Below are positions 40,253 to 48,401 of a DNA stretch of 64,000 bases, one piece after another. Source of the stretch: Deinococcus roseus (GTDB lineage Bacteria; Deinococcota; Deinococci; Deinococcales; Deinococcaceae). The stretch's first letter is position 1, and the number at the start of each line of letters is the position of its first letter. A model generated the notes under the pieces. It was given only the letters and a program-made list of their open reading frames with translations. It did no database searches and was not told the origin of the DNA. The position numbers and the translations under genes were made by a program. The DNA lies in NCBI RefSeq assembly GCF_014646895.1, contig NZ_BMOD01000008.1, forward strand, positions 124,001-188,000. The letters run 5' to 3'.

Positions 40253-41328
40253 GCCGCATCCTGTTCTTGATTCGACATGGAAGCACAGAAGACAACCACC
40301 TGAAACGCTACCCCAGCACAGACTCACCTTTGAGCACAGCAGGAAAAACGGCTGTTGGCAAACTTAAACCTTTTCTGCTCCCAGAAGCCCATGTCCTGAG
40401 TTCCCCCAGCCTGCGCACCCTGCAAAGCTGTCAGGCCCTGTGCCTCTCTCCTGTCGTGCATTCAGATTTAAGAGAAATGGATTTTGGCATCATGGCAGGT
40501 CACACCTGGGCAGAACTGCAAGCACTGCATGGTGACGCACCGCTGAAATGGCTGGAAGACATGCAGGATCCAGCAGCAACCTCTGGTGCTCCTGAAGGAG
40601 AATCCGGGCAGGCCTTCTTTCAGCGGGTGGAGGGGGTCTTGAACCAGCTTCCAGAAGGCAACACAGTGCTGGTCAGCCACCTGGGGGTGATCCGGGCCAT
40701 CCTGCGCCTCACCCTGGACTTTCAGCATTTTGAACTCTCCCCAGCCAGCCTGACCGTGCTGACCGAGCATCAGGGGATCTGGACATTGAAGCATTTAAAT
40801 ATCACTTTCCCAGAAACCCAACCCACAAGAACCTTCATCTCTGGAGGAGCCAGATCCGGCAAAAGTGCATTTGCTGAAAGGCTGGCCGCTGAAACCAATG
40901 GCCCTGTCACCTTCATTGCCACGGCACAGGCCTTTGACGGAGAGATGCAGGAACGCATTTCCAGACATCAGGCAGACCGTCCAGAGCACTTCCAGACCCT
41001 GGAAGCTCCTGTAAACCTGCTGGAAGCTGTACAGCAAACTTCAGGAACCCTGCTGATTGACTGCCTGAGCTTGTGGGTCTCCAACCTGATGCTGCAGGAG
41101 CTTTCTGAAGCAGAAATTCTGGAACGTGCTGCTGCAGTGTGTGCAGAAATCCAATCCAGAACGGGTGAGACCCTCGTGGTCAGCAACGAGGTGGGACTGG
41201 GCATTGTTCCCATCAACAAACTGGCCCGCGATTACCGCGATGTTCTGGGACGGGTGAACCAGTTGTTTGCAACCACCTGCCAGGAAAGTTATTTTTGCAT
41301 CTCGGGGCAGGCTTTGAAAACAAAATAG
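40249..41328 (+). CDS. cobU: Fusion of alpha-ribazole phosphatase (CobC-like) and adenosylcobinamide kinase/guanylyltransferase (CobU)
   Basis: One 359-residue chain carries two enzymes of the nucleotide-loop pathway. Residues 1-185 form a histidine phosphatase with LIRHGSTED (phospho-acceptor His10) and VSHLGVIR (His144), expected to dephosphorylate alpha-ribazole phosphate. Residues 193-359 are CobU with P-loop GGARSGKS (199-206), a kinase/GMP-transfer segment with HQADRPEHFQTLEAP, LLIDCLSLWVSNLML and VSNEVGLGIVPINKLARDYRDVLGRVNQ. No stop or frameshift lies between them. It overlaps cobS by ATGA. Confidence 0.93.
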   Translation: MSRILFLIRHGSTEDNHLKRYPSTDSPLSTAGKTAVGKLKPFLLPEAHVLSSPSLRTLQSCQALCLSPVVHSDLREMDFGIMAGHTWAELQALHGDAPLKWLEDMQDPAATSGAPEGESGQAFFQRVEGVLNQLPEGNTVLVSHLGVIRAILRLTLDFQHFELSPASLTVLTEHQGIWTLKHLNITFPETQPTRTFISGGARSGKSAFAERLAAETNGPVTFIATAQAFDGEMQERISRHQADRPEHFQTLEAPVNLLEAVQQTSGTLLIDCLSLWVSNLMLQELSEAEILERAAAVCAEIQSRTGETLVVSNEVGLGIVPINKLARDYRDVLGRVNQLFATTCQESYFCISGQALKTK

Positions 41329-41361
41329 TTTGCCAGATGATTTGCTAGGCTGTTGTCTGAA

Positions 41362-42399
41362 ATGCAGACTTTACTGGATCAGATTCAACCCCTCAATGCA
41401 CAGGCCTTGCAGAACGCACTGGAACGTCAGAACCAGCTCACCAAACCCCCGAAATCCTTGGGCAAACTGGAAACCCTGGGCATCCGTCTGGCAGGCATTC
41501 TGGGCACCGAAAAACCCGAAATCAAAAACCCTGTGGCCATCGTGTGTGCCGGAGATCACGGCGTGTGCGAGGAAGGCGTCAGCGCCTTTCCTGCCAGTGT
41601 GACCCCCCTGATGGTGCTGAACTTTCTGGCCAGTGGAGCAGCAGTGAATGCCATTGCCCGCACTGTGGGTGCAAAAGTGCAGGTCATCAATGCTGGTGTG
41701 AATGCAGACCTGCCGGACCATCCTGCACTGGTCAACACACCTGTAAGCAAAGGAACCCGCAATCTGCGCCTGGAAAGCGCCCTGACCCGCAAAGAAGCAG
41801 AACAGGCCGTGCTGCTGGGGGCAGAGGTAGCGCGACAAGCCATTCAGGCAGGAGCAGGCATCCTGGTTCCCGGCGAGATGGGCATTGGCAACACCACCCC
41901 TGCTGCCGCCATCACCGCCCGCATGCTGGACCTTGATCCTGCTCAGGTCACAGGAAGGGGCACAGGGATTTCTGACGAAGGCCTGGCCCACAAAATTCAG
42001 GTGATTGCAGATGCATTGGGCCGCAAAGCCAGCGACAACCAGGATCCTCTGGGGGTGCTGGCAGACCTGGGGGGTCTGGAAATTGCAGCCATGACCGGGG
42101 TGATGCTGGCAGGTGCAGCCCACCGTGTCCCGGTGGTTATTGATGGCTTCATTGCTGGATCCGCAGCCCTGATTGCTGCTGCCCTTTCTCCCCTGGCCGC
42201 CCAGTATTTCTTTGCAAGCCACCAGAGTGTGGAAATCGGACACATCCGGCAACTGATCCACCTGGGTCTGGAACCCCTGCTGAACCTGGACATGCGTCTG
42301 GGAGAAGGCACAGGAGGGGTGCTCTGCGTGCCCATCCTGCAGGCAGCAGCCAGTGTTCTGAAAAATATGGCCACGTTTGCGGAAGCTGGAATTGGCTGA
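41362..42399 (+). CDS. cobT: Nicotinate-nucleotide--dimethylbenzimidazole phosphoribosyltransferase
   Basis: This enzyme makes alpha-ribazole 5'-phosphate, the lower-ligand precursor. The 345-residue protein shows LTKPPKSLGKLETLGIRLAG, VCAGDHGVCEEGVSAFPASVT, GEMGIGNTTPAAAIT, VTGRGTGI, GGLEIAAMTGVMLAGA and the catalytic Glu region near LDLRLGEGTG (LDMRLGEGTGG). An in-frame TTG at 41353 is an alternative start. It follows the cobC-cobU fusion by about 33 bases and is probably last in the B12 group. Confidence 0.96.
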   Translation: MQTLLDQIQPLNAQALQNALERQNQLTKPPKSLGKLETLGIRLAGILGTEKPEIKNPVAIVCAGDHGVCEEGVSAFPASVTPLMVLNFLASGAAVNAIARTVGAKVQVINAGVNADLPDHPALVNTPVSKGTRNLRLESALTRKEAEQAVLLGAEVARQAIQAGAGILVPGEMGIGNTTPAAAITARMLDLDPAQVTGRGTGISDEGLAHKIQVIADALGRKASDNQDPLGVLADLGGLEIAAMTGVMLAGAAHRVPVVIDGFIAGSAALIAAALSPLAAQYFFASHQSVEIGHIRQLIHLGLEPLLNLDMRLGEGTGGVLCVPILQAAASVLKNMATFAEAGIG

Positions 42400-42452
42400 A
42401 GTCAGGCTGCAACAGCATTTCTCAAGAAAAAACCCCGTACCCTGAAATCAGC

Positions 42453-43352
42453 ATGGACATCGAAGCCAGAAATCTGCACAAAGCGTATCCCAGGAAGGTG
42501 GCCGTTCAGGACATCAGTTTCTCGGTGGGACAGGGGGAGGTGTTTGGCTTTCTGGGCCCCAACGGAGCCGGAAAGACCACCACCATCAAAATGCTGCTGG
42601 GCCTGACCTCCCCCACCAAGGGCAGTGCAACCCTGCTGGGCCATCCCATTTCAGATGTGGAAGTCAAACGGCAGGTGGGGTTTTTACCAGAGCTTTTCCG
42701 TTTCCATGACTGGCTGTCTGGCAAGGACCTGCTCAGATGGCACGGCAGGCTGTGTGGCATGACCGATCAGCAGCTGGACCAGCGCATTCCAGAAGTGCTG
42801 GATCAGGTGGGCCTCTCGCCGCATGGAGACCGCAAGGTCAAAGGCTATTCCAAAGGCATGCAGCAACGGGTCGGACTGGCCCAGGCCATCTTGCACAAAC
42901 CCAGAATTGTCTTTCTGGACGAGCCCACCTCTGCTCTCGATCCTCTGGGTCGCCGGCAGGTGCGCAACATCATTCACCACTTGCAGGAACAGGGAACCAC
43001 CGTGTTTCTGAATTCCCATCTGCTTTCGGAAGTGGAACTGACCTGTGATCGGGTGTGCATCGTGCAAAACGGGCAGGTGCTGCGCACAGGAACCCTGCAG
43101 GAACTCCTGAAAGGAACGCTGGAGGTGGAAGTCCACAGCGAGAACATGACAACAGACCTCCAGCAGGAGTTTGCTTCATTTGCCGAGGTTCTGTCTTTCT
43201 CTGCACACATGGCCCTGCTCAGGGTTTCTGAGGAGAAGGAAGTGGCCCGCATTGCAGAAGTGATGTTCAAACACCAGTGTCCAATTTATGGCCTGACCCC
43301 CCAGAAACGCACGCTGGAAGACCTCTATGTCTCTTTAATGGAGGCGAAATGA
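42453..43352 (+). CDS. ABC transporter ATP-binding protein
   Basis: This 299-residue ATPase is of the CcmA/NatA/NosF exporter group: Walker A GPNGAGKTT, signature YSKGMQQR, Walker B IVFLDEP, His switch in LNSHLL, and a C-terminal extension of about 80 residues. It overlaps the permease gene by four bases (ATGA). The substrate is unknown. NosF-like proteins are one possible relative because the partner permease has a large loop after helix 1. Confidence 0.93.
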   Translation: MDIEARNLHKAYPRKVAVQDISFSVGQGEVFGFLGPNGAGKTTTIKMLLGLTSPTKGSATLLGHPISDVEVKRQVGFLPELFRFHDWLSGKDLLRWHGRLCGMTDQQLDQRIPEVLDQVGLSPHGDRKVKGYSKGMQQRVGLAQAILHKPRIVFLDEPTSALDPLGRRQVRNIIHHLQEQGTTVFLNSHLLSEVELTCDRVCIVQNGQVLRTGTLQELLKGTLEVEVHSENMTTDLQQEFASFAEVLSFSAHMALLRVSEEKEVARIAEVMFKHQCPIYGLTPQKRTLEDLYVSLMEAK

Positions 43353-44212
43353 ACAACATCTTCAAAGTGGCTGCTTTCACCTTGCAGGAGGCTTTCGCCA
43401 AAAAACTGATTCTGGCTTTACTCATTCTGACCGTGGTTTTTCTGGGTTTGTATTTTTATGGGGCCCACGCCCTGCAAGAAAACCTGACCGAAAGGGCTGC
43501 AGAACTGGGCCGAGAACGCCTGCGCCGTGCAGATGAGATTTACGCCACCCTAAGCATCATGGGTTTGTATGTGGTGAACTTTCTGGGGAGTCTGGTGGGC
43601 ATCATGCTGGGGGTTTCGACGCTCTCTGGAGAGGTGGAAAGTGGCCTCTTGATGACCATCCTGATCAAACCCCTCAGGCGGGCCGAACTGGTGCTTGGGA
43701 AATGGCTGGGCCTCAGTCTGGTCAGCCTGGTGTATCTGGCTTTGCTGGGTCTGGGGGTGGTGTATGGGACGTACTGGATCACCGGTTACCTGCCTGCAGA
43801 TTACCTCAAGACCATCCTGCTGATGGCCCTGGGCACCTGGATTTTGCTCACCAGCACGGTGCTGTGCAGTGCCGTTTTTCCGGTGCTGACCAGTGGCGTG
43901 GTGATGTTCATGGTGTATGCGCTGTCCTGGACAGGCGGACTGGTGGGAAATCTGGGGAAATTTACGGACACCCCGTTGATGGAGAAAATCGGGCTGTACT
44001 CGCATTACATCTTTCCGAGCGATGCCATGTGGCGTTTTGCCAGCTATTACCTGCAAACCCGCACCATGCGGGATTTGCCTCCAGGGATCAGGGATGGCAA
44101 CCCCCTGGTGGGCAGCACAGAAGTCCAGAGCGGTGATCTGGTATGGGCTTTTTTCTATCTGGTGGCGTTGCTGGGCCTGGCGATTGTGGTCTTCCGACGG
44201 CGTGACCTCTGA
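43349..44212 (+). CDS. ABC-2 type transporter permease
   Basis: This 287-residue membrane protein has about six helices. Helix 1 is at ILALLILTVVFLGLYFYG, a charged extracytoplasmic segment follows (ENLTERAAELGRERLRRAD), and an ABC-2 coupling region GEVESGLLMTILIKPLRRAELVLGKWLG leads to four or five more helices. The start at 43349 overlaps the ATPase stop. Together they form a two-gene exporter ending before the hairpins at 44.25-44.31 kb. Confidence 0.92.
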   Translation: MNNIFKVAAFTLQEAFAKKLILALLILTVVFLGLYFYGAHALQENLTERAAELGRERLRRADEIYATLSIMGLYVVNFLGSLVGIMLGVSTLSGEVESGLLMTILIKPLRRAELVLGKWLGLSLVSLVYLALLGLGVVYGTYWITGYLPADYLKTILLMALGTWILLTSTVLCSAVFPVLTSGVVMFMVYALSWTGGLVGNLGKFTDTPLMEKIGLYSHYIFPSDAMWRFASYYLQTRTMRDLPPGIRDGNPLVGSTEVQSGDLVWAFFYLVALLGLAIVVFRRRDL

Positions 44213-44248
44213 TTCTCATGTAAGTTTCACACTTGGCTTTTGCAAACC

Positions 44249-44312
44249 CCTGCGCCCGTTTCCACAGCGGGCGTTAACTTTTGGGATCTGCCCACCCCAG
44301 GCTTCTGGGGAT
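44249..44312 (+). terminator. Two hairpins after the ABC operon
   Basis: CGCCCG/CGGGCG followed by TTAACTTTT, and CCCCAG/CTGGGG (44295-44310) with a four-base loop followed by ATTTC. Either could end the ABC transcript, with modest T runs. Confidence 0.5.
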
Positions 44313-44418
44313 TTCAGATTGTATACACTTTTCAAATGGCAGGTCAGGGTGTTTTCAGCGGGGTGCTAGCATGAAGACAAGAACAGGATAAACGTCCCAA
44401 CACAGGACAAATCAACTT

Positions 44419-44440
44419 CTCTGGGATGGATTTCCCAGAG
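44419..44440 (+). promoter_or_regulatory. Leader hairpin ahead of the lysine operon
   Basis: CTCTGGGA and TCCCAGAG form a perfect eight-base stem 35 bases ahead of the hglS start. There is no T run, so it is a leader structure rather than a terminator. The spacer from 44213 otherwise shows only a possible TATACA -10 box near 44332. Confidence 0.4.
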
Positions 44441-44474
44441 GGTATGGTGTCTTCATGAAGAAAGGAACTTGCAC

Positions 44475-45383
44475 ATGCATGAAACCCTGAAAAAAGTGCT
44501 GGATGGCCTGATGCGCCGCTACCAGGACCGCGTTCCCGATGTGGAAGGCGTGATTGCAGCCATGCTGGCAGAAGGCACCATCGCAGACCTCAGCCAGATT
44601 GAAAACGACCACATCGCCTTCAGAACAATGGGCGTGCCCCAGCTTGGGATCCAGTCCTTTGAAAAGATCTTCCTGCACTACGGCTACCGCAAACAGGAAC
44701 GCTACAACTTTCAGGCCAAGAAGCTGAACGCCTTCTGGTACGCTCCCCCCTCCCCGGAGTTCCCCAGAATCTTTGTGTCCGAGCTGCGCGTCCATGAACT
44801 TTCCGAAGTGGCCCAGCGCATCATCTACAGCTACACCGATGAAGTGAAATCTGATCCAGTGGATGACCTCAACCTCGACCACTGGGAAGAAGTGGATGCC
44901 TTCTTGCACAAGGCCCTCTGGAGGCTTCCCACGCTGGAAGATTACGAGCGCCTGCAGCAGGAATCCGAATACGCTGCCTGGGTGATCTACAACCGTTATT
45001 ACCTGAACCACTTCACCGTGTCCATCCATAGCCTGCCTGAGGGTTACAACAGCATCCAGGGCTACAACGACTTCCTGGAGAGAAACGGCTTCAAGCTGAA
45101 TGACTCTGGCGGCAAGATCAAGGTCAGTCCTGATGGCCTGCTGCTGCAGTCCTCCACCGTTGCAGAGATGATCGAGGCCGAATTCGCCGAAGGCAAAAAG
45201 AAAATGATCAGCGGTTCCTACGTGGAATTTGCTGAAAGACGGGTGCTCCCTGCCTACAGCCACCTCTCAAAATCCGAACTGAAGCGCGAACACCGCCGTG
45301 AGGGTTTTGAAGCTGGAAATGCAGATAAAATCTTCGAGAGCACCTACACCACCCAGACCCAGAAAAGGGAGGTCGTGAAGTGA
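44475..45383 (+). CDS. hglS: 2-oxoadipate dioxygenase/decarboxylase (HglS/DUF1338 family)
   Basis: This non-heme iron enzyme is known in Pseudomonas to turn 2-oxoadipate into D-2-hydroxyglutarate in lysine catabolism. The 302-residue protein has the likely metal ligands in ENDHIAFRT, NHFTVSIH and YVEFAERR. The start at 44475 follows AGGA by eight bases. The TTG at 44469 is less likely. It is the first gene of a probable operon with an aldehyde dehydrogenase (overlap GTGA) and a saccharopine dehydrogenase-like gene, which supports the lysine assignment. Confidence 0.88.
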   Translation: MHETLKKVLDGLMRRYQDRVPDVEGVIAAMLAEGTIADLSQIENDHIAFRTMGVPQLGIQSFEKIFLHYGYRKQERYNFQAKKLNAFWYAPPSPEFPRIFVSELRVHELSEVAQRIIYSYTDEVKSDPVDDLNLDHWEEVDAFLHKALWRLPTLEDYERLQQESEYAAWVIYNRYYLNHFTVSIHSLPEGYNSIQGYNDFLERNGFKLNDSGGKIKVSPDGLLLQSSTVAEMIEAEFAEGKKKMISGSYVEFAERRVLPAYSHLSKSELKREHRREGFEAGNADKIFESTYTTQTQKREVVK

Positions 45384-46978
45384 CCCAGACTGCTCAGAAA
45401 CCACACACTGGAGAACACACCGTGAAGCGTTACCTCAACATCATCAATGGAAAAAGTGTGGACAGCCAGGAGCATTACCTGAGCCACAACTCCTCAAAAC
45501 TCAGCGACGTGCTTGGAGAATTCCCCGTCGCCACCAGAAAGCAGGTGCGTGAAGCCTGCATCGCTGCCAGAACTGCTTTTGCAAAATGGAGCAAAACACC
45601 TGCTCCCATCCGGGGCAACATCATCGGGAACATCGGCAAGGCCATCGAGCGTGAAAAAGAAGCCCTGAGCCGCCTGCTCTCCCGTGAAATGGGCAAGACC
45701 CTGAAAGAGGCCCGTGGAGACGTACAGGAAGCCATCGACACCTGCCACTTCTTCCAGTCTGAAGGTCGCCGCCTGTACGGCCAGACCGTGCCCAGCGAGA
45801 TGCACACCAAAGACCTGATGACCTTCCGCCGTCCTCTGGGCGTGGTGGGCATCATCACCGCAGGAAACTTCCCTGTGGCCGTGCCTGCCTGGAAAATCAT
45901 CCCGGCCCTGCTGACTGGAAACACCATCGTCTGGAAGCCCAGTGAAGATGCTCCCCTGACCAGTTACGCTTTCACCCAGCTGCTGATTGAAGGCGGTCTG
46001 CCCGATGGGGTCATGAACCTGGTGTTCGGATACGGCGGAGGCTCCACCGGTGAATTCCTGGTGGACATGATGGACGAGAAGCGCCTGAACAAGATCGCTT
46101 TCACCGGATCCAGCACTGTGGGACGCAAAATTGGCGAGGTGGCAGGCCGCAACCTCACCCACCCCACCCTGGAACTGGGCGGCAAGAGCCCCCTGGTGGT
46201 CATGCGCGATGCAGACCTTGACAATGCCGTGGCAGGTGCCCTGTGGGCCGCTTTCGGCACCGGAGGCCAGCGCTGCACCAGTGCAGGCAACATCATTCTG
46301 GACGCCCCCATCTACGAGGAGTTCAAGAAGCGATACCTCGAACAAGTGCAAAAAATCAAAATCGGCAACCCTGGCGAACACGATGACGTACTCTATGGCC
46401 CTTTCATCAACGAGCGCTTCTTCAAGAGCTGGGAAGCCCACTACGACCTCGGCGAAAAAGATGGTGCAACCCTGCTGCACGGCAACAAACGCATCACCCG
46501 TGACAACAAACCCGAAGGTTTCCAGGGCGACCCTGAAGAAGCCTTCTATGGCTGGCCTACCGTCTGGGACAACGTCACCAAAGACATGCAGATCTTCCAG
46601 CGTGAATGCTTCGGACCCACCATCAACCTGGTGAAAGTGGACGGCATCGACGAAGCCCTGGAAGTGGCCAACAGCGTGGAATACGGCCTCTCCAGCGCAA
46701 TCTACACCAACAACCGCGAATGGGCCTACAAGTTCCGCGAGAACATCCAGGCAGGCATGACCTCCATCAACAACTCCACCACCGGTGCAGAAGCCCACAT
46801 GCCCTTCGGTGGCACCAAAAGTTCCGGCAACGGCACCCGTGAATCTGGCATCTGGGTGATCGACAACTACACCTACTGGCACGGCGTCAACGACGACATC
46901 TCGGGCAAGCTGCAACTGGCCCAGATGGAAACCGAATACGCCGATGTGAAAGCCCCTGTAAACGTTTCCGAGCTGTAA
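45380..46978 (+). CDS. Aldehyde dehydrogenase, probably 2-aminoadipate semialdehyde dehydrogenase
   Basis: This NAD(P)-dependent enzyme of 532 residues has catalytic Glu in LELGGKSP and Cys in GGQRCTSAGN, the cofactor motif FTGSSTVGRKIG, and family words ITAGNFPVAVPAWKIIPALLTGN. The GTG at 45380 overlaps the hglS stop (GTGA). By context it should oxidise aminoadipate semialdehyde/piperideine-6-carboxylate to 2-aminoadipate (AmaB-like). Sequence alone gives only the superfamily with confidence. Confidence 0.93.
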   Translation: MTQTAQKPHTGEHTVKRYLNIINGKSVDSQEHYLSHNSSKLSDVLGEFPVATRKQVREACIAARTAFAKWSKTPAPIRGNIIGNIGKAIEREKEALSRLLSREMGKTLKEARGDVQEAIDTCHFFQSEGRRLYGQTVPSEMHTKDLMTFRRPLGVVGIITAGNFPVAVPAWKIIPALLTGNTIVWKPSEDAPLTSYAFTQLLIEGGLPDGVMNLVFGYGGGSTGEFLVDMMDEKRLNKIAFTGSSTVGRKIGEVAGRNLTHPTLELGGKSPLVVMRDADLDNAVAGALWAAFGTGGQRCTSAGNIILDAPIYEEFKKRYLEQVQKIKIGNPGEHDDVLYGPFINERFFKSWEAHYDLGEKDGATLLHGNKRITRDNKPEGFQGDPEEAFYGWPTVWDNVTKDMQIFQRECFGPTINLVKVDGIDEALEVANSVEYGLSSAIYTNNREWAYKFRENIQAGMTSINNSTTGAEAHMPFGGTKSSGNGTRESGIWVIDNYTYWHGVNDDISGKLQLAQMETEYADVKAPVNVSEL

Positions 46979-46987
46979 ACCCGTAAA

Positions 46988-47014
46988 GGGCGAGTCATGC
47001 CTCGCCCCTACATT
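46988..47014 (+). terminator. Hairpin after the aldehyde dehydrogenase gene
   Basis: GGGCGAG and CTCGCCC form a seven-base stem with a six-base loop, followed by CTACATTTTC. It is a partial terminator at best and lies inside the presumed operon. Confidence 0.5.
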
Positions 47015-47081
47015 TTCTCTTCAGCAACCTTTTCCATTACCCCTTAAAACCCACATCCAAAAAAGTGTCAGAGAGGGTTTG

Positions 47082-47098
47082 CCTCCCTGGCAGGGAGG
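47082..47098 (+). promoter_or_regulatory. Hairpin that hides the ribosome binding site of the saccharopine dehydrogenase gene
   Basis: CCTCCCT (47082-47088) and AGGGAGG (47092-47098) pair perfectly across three bases. AGGGAGG is the Shine-Dalgarno sequence nine bases before the ATG at 47108, so the closed hairpin would block translation. Confidence 0.7.
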
Positions 47099-47107
47099 TC
47101 ACACACC

Positions 47108-48238
47108 ATGAAACGCAAAGTCCTGATTTTCGGTGCCGGAAAAGTCGGCACCACCATCGCACACCTGCTGCACCACGCCCAGAATTACGAGGTCACCCTC
47201 GCAGACAAGAGTGAACAGGCCCTGGAGCGTGCCGTCAAAACCGTGCCCGTGAAAAGCGTGGTGCTGGACGCCACCGACATTGGCATGATGCAGGAGGCCT
47301 TCAAAGAAGTGGATCAGGTGGTCTCCGCCGGTCCTTACTTCGTCAACAAATTCATTGCAGAAGCTGCATTGAACGCCGGGGTGAGTTACTTCGACCTCAC
47401 CGAGGACCGGGACACCACCGCCCACATCCGTGACCTGGCGAAGCATGCAAAACCCGGTCAGGTGTTCATGCCCCAGTGCGGTCTGGCCCCGGGCTTCATT
47501 GGGATTCTGGCTGCAGACCTTGCCAGAGAATTTGACAGCATTCTGGACATCAAAATGCGTGTGGGGGCCTTGCCGCAGTTCCCCACCAACATGCTGATGT
47601 ACAACCTCACCTGGTCCACCGATGGGGTGGTCAACGAGTACATCAACCCCTGTGAAGCCCTACAGGACGGCAAAATTGTCGAGATGCAGGCCCTGGAAGG
47701 ACTGGAGAGCTTCTCTCTGGACGGCATCACGTATGAGGCTTTCAACACCTCTGGCGGTCTGGGCACCCTCTGTGAAACCCTGGAAGGCAAAGTTCAACGT
47801 CTGGATTACAAGTCCGTGCGTTACCCTGGCCACCGCTACCTGATGCAGTTCCTGATCCGCGACCTGCGCCTCTCCGAGCGACGCGAGATGCTCAAAGACA
47901 TCCTGGAGAATGCCCTCCCCATCACCCCTCAGGATGTGGTCCTGACCTTCTGCACTGTGACAGGCTACAAGGATGGCCGCCTGACCCAGGTCAGTGATGC
48001 CCGCAAGATCTACGACCAGATGGTGCACGGTCAGCACTGGAGCGCCATCCAGCTCACCACGGCCGCCTCCCTGTGCGCTATCCTGGACCTCCACGCCGAA
48101 GAATTCCTGCCCCTGCAGGGCTTTGTGCGTCAGGAAGATGTGCCCCTGCAGGCTTTCCTGGAGAACCGTTTCGGGCGTTACTACCAGATGGAACAGGGCG
48201 AGCATCTGGCGAACAGTGCACGGATTGTGCCTGCGTAA
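47108..48238 (+). CDS. Saccharopine dehydrogenase family protein
   Basis: This 376-residue NAD(P)-dependent enzyme has the Rossmann start VLIFGAGKVGTTIAHLL, the second strand VTLADKSEQALERA and the family segments VVSAGPYFVNKFIAEAALNAGVSYFDLTED, MPQCGLAPGFIGILA and YPGHRYLMQFL. By context it probably splits saccharopine into glutamate and aminoadipate semialdehyde. Carboxynorspermidine synthase is another activity in the family. No separate lysine-ketoglutarate reductase is in the window. Confidence 0.92.
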   Translation: MKRKVLIFGAGKVGTTIAHLLHHAQNYEVTLADKSEQALERAVKTVPVKSVVLDATDIGMMQEAFKEVDQVVSAGPYFVNKFIAEAALNAGVSYFDLTEDRDTTAHIRDLAKHAKPGQVFMPQCGLAPGFIGILAADLAREFDSILDIKMRVGALPQFPTNMLMYNLTWSTDGVVNEYINPCEALQDGKIVEMQALEGLESFSLDGITYEAFNTSGGLGTLCETLEGKVQRLDYKSVRYPGHRYLMQFLIRDLRLSERREMLKDILENALPITPQDVVLTFCTVTGYKDGRLTQVSDARKIYDQMVHGQHWSAIQLTTAASLCAILDLHAEEFLPLQGFVRQEDVPLQAFLENRFGRYYQMEQGEHLANSARIVPA

Positions 48239-48274
48239 TCACCCTCACCCCGCTTGAGACAGCGTCTCTTCGCG

Positions 48275-48304
48275 CCCTCTCCCACTTTCGCGGGAGAGGT
48301 TTTT
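48275..48304 (+). terminator. Terminator of the lysine operon
   Basis: CCTCTCCC and GGGAGAGG pair perfectly around an eight-base loop and are followed by TTTTT. Confidence 0.85.
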
Positions 48305-48332
48305 CATTGGGTGGACAGGAAGACAACAGAAA

Positions 48333-48356
48333 CCCTCTCCGTTTAAGTGGAGAGGG
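48333..48356 (-). terminator. Hairpin after pyk
   Basis: CCCTCTCC and GGAGAGGG form a perfect eight-base stem. On the minus strand it is followed by only TTTC, so it is a weak terminator for eno-pyk. It is a near copy of the stem at 48275. Confidence 0.5.
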
Positions 48357-48401
48357 AGGCCGAAGGCCGGGGTGAGGTCAGGGTGAGGGTGGGGGATCAG
48401 G

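Noticed and set aside
45494..46915. 473-codon minus-strand frame opposite the aldehyde dehydrogenase
   Set aside because: Antisense shadow rich in His, Val and Gly. The sense frame has all catalytic motifs.
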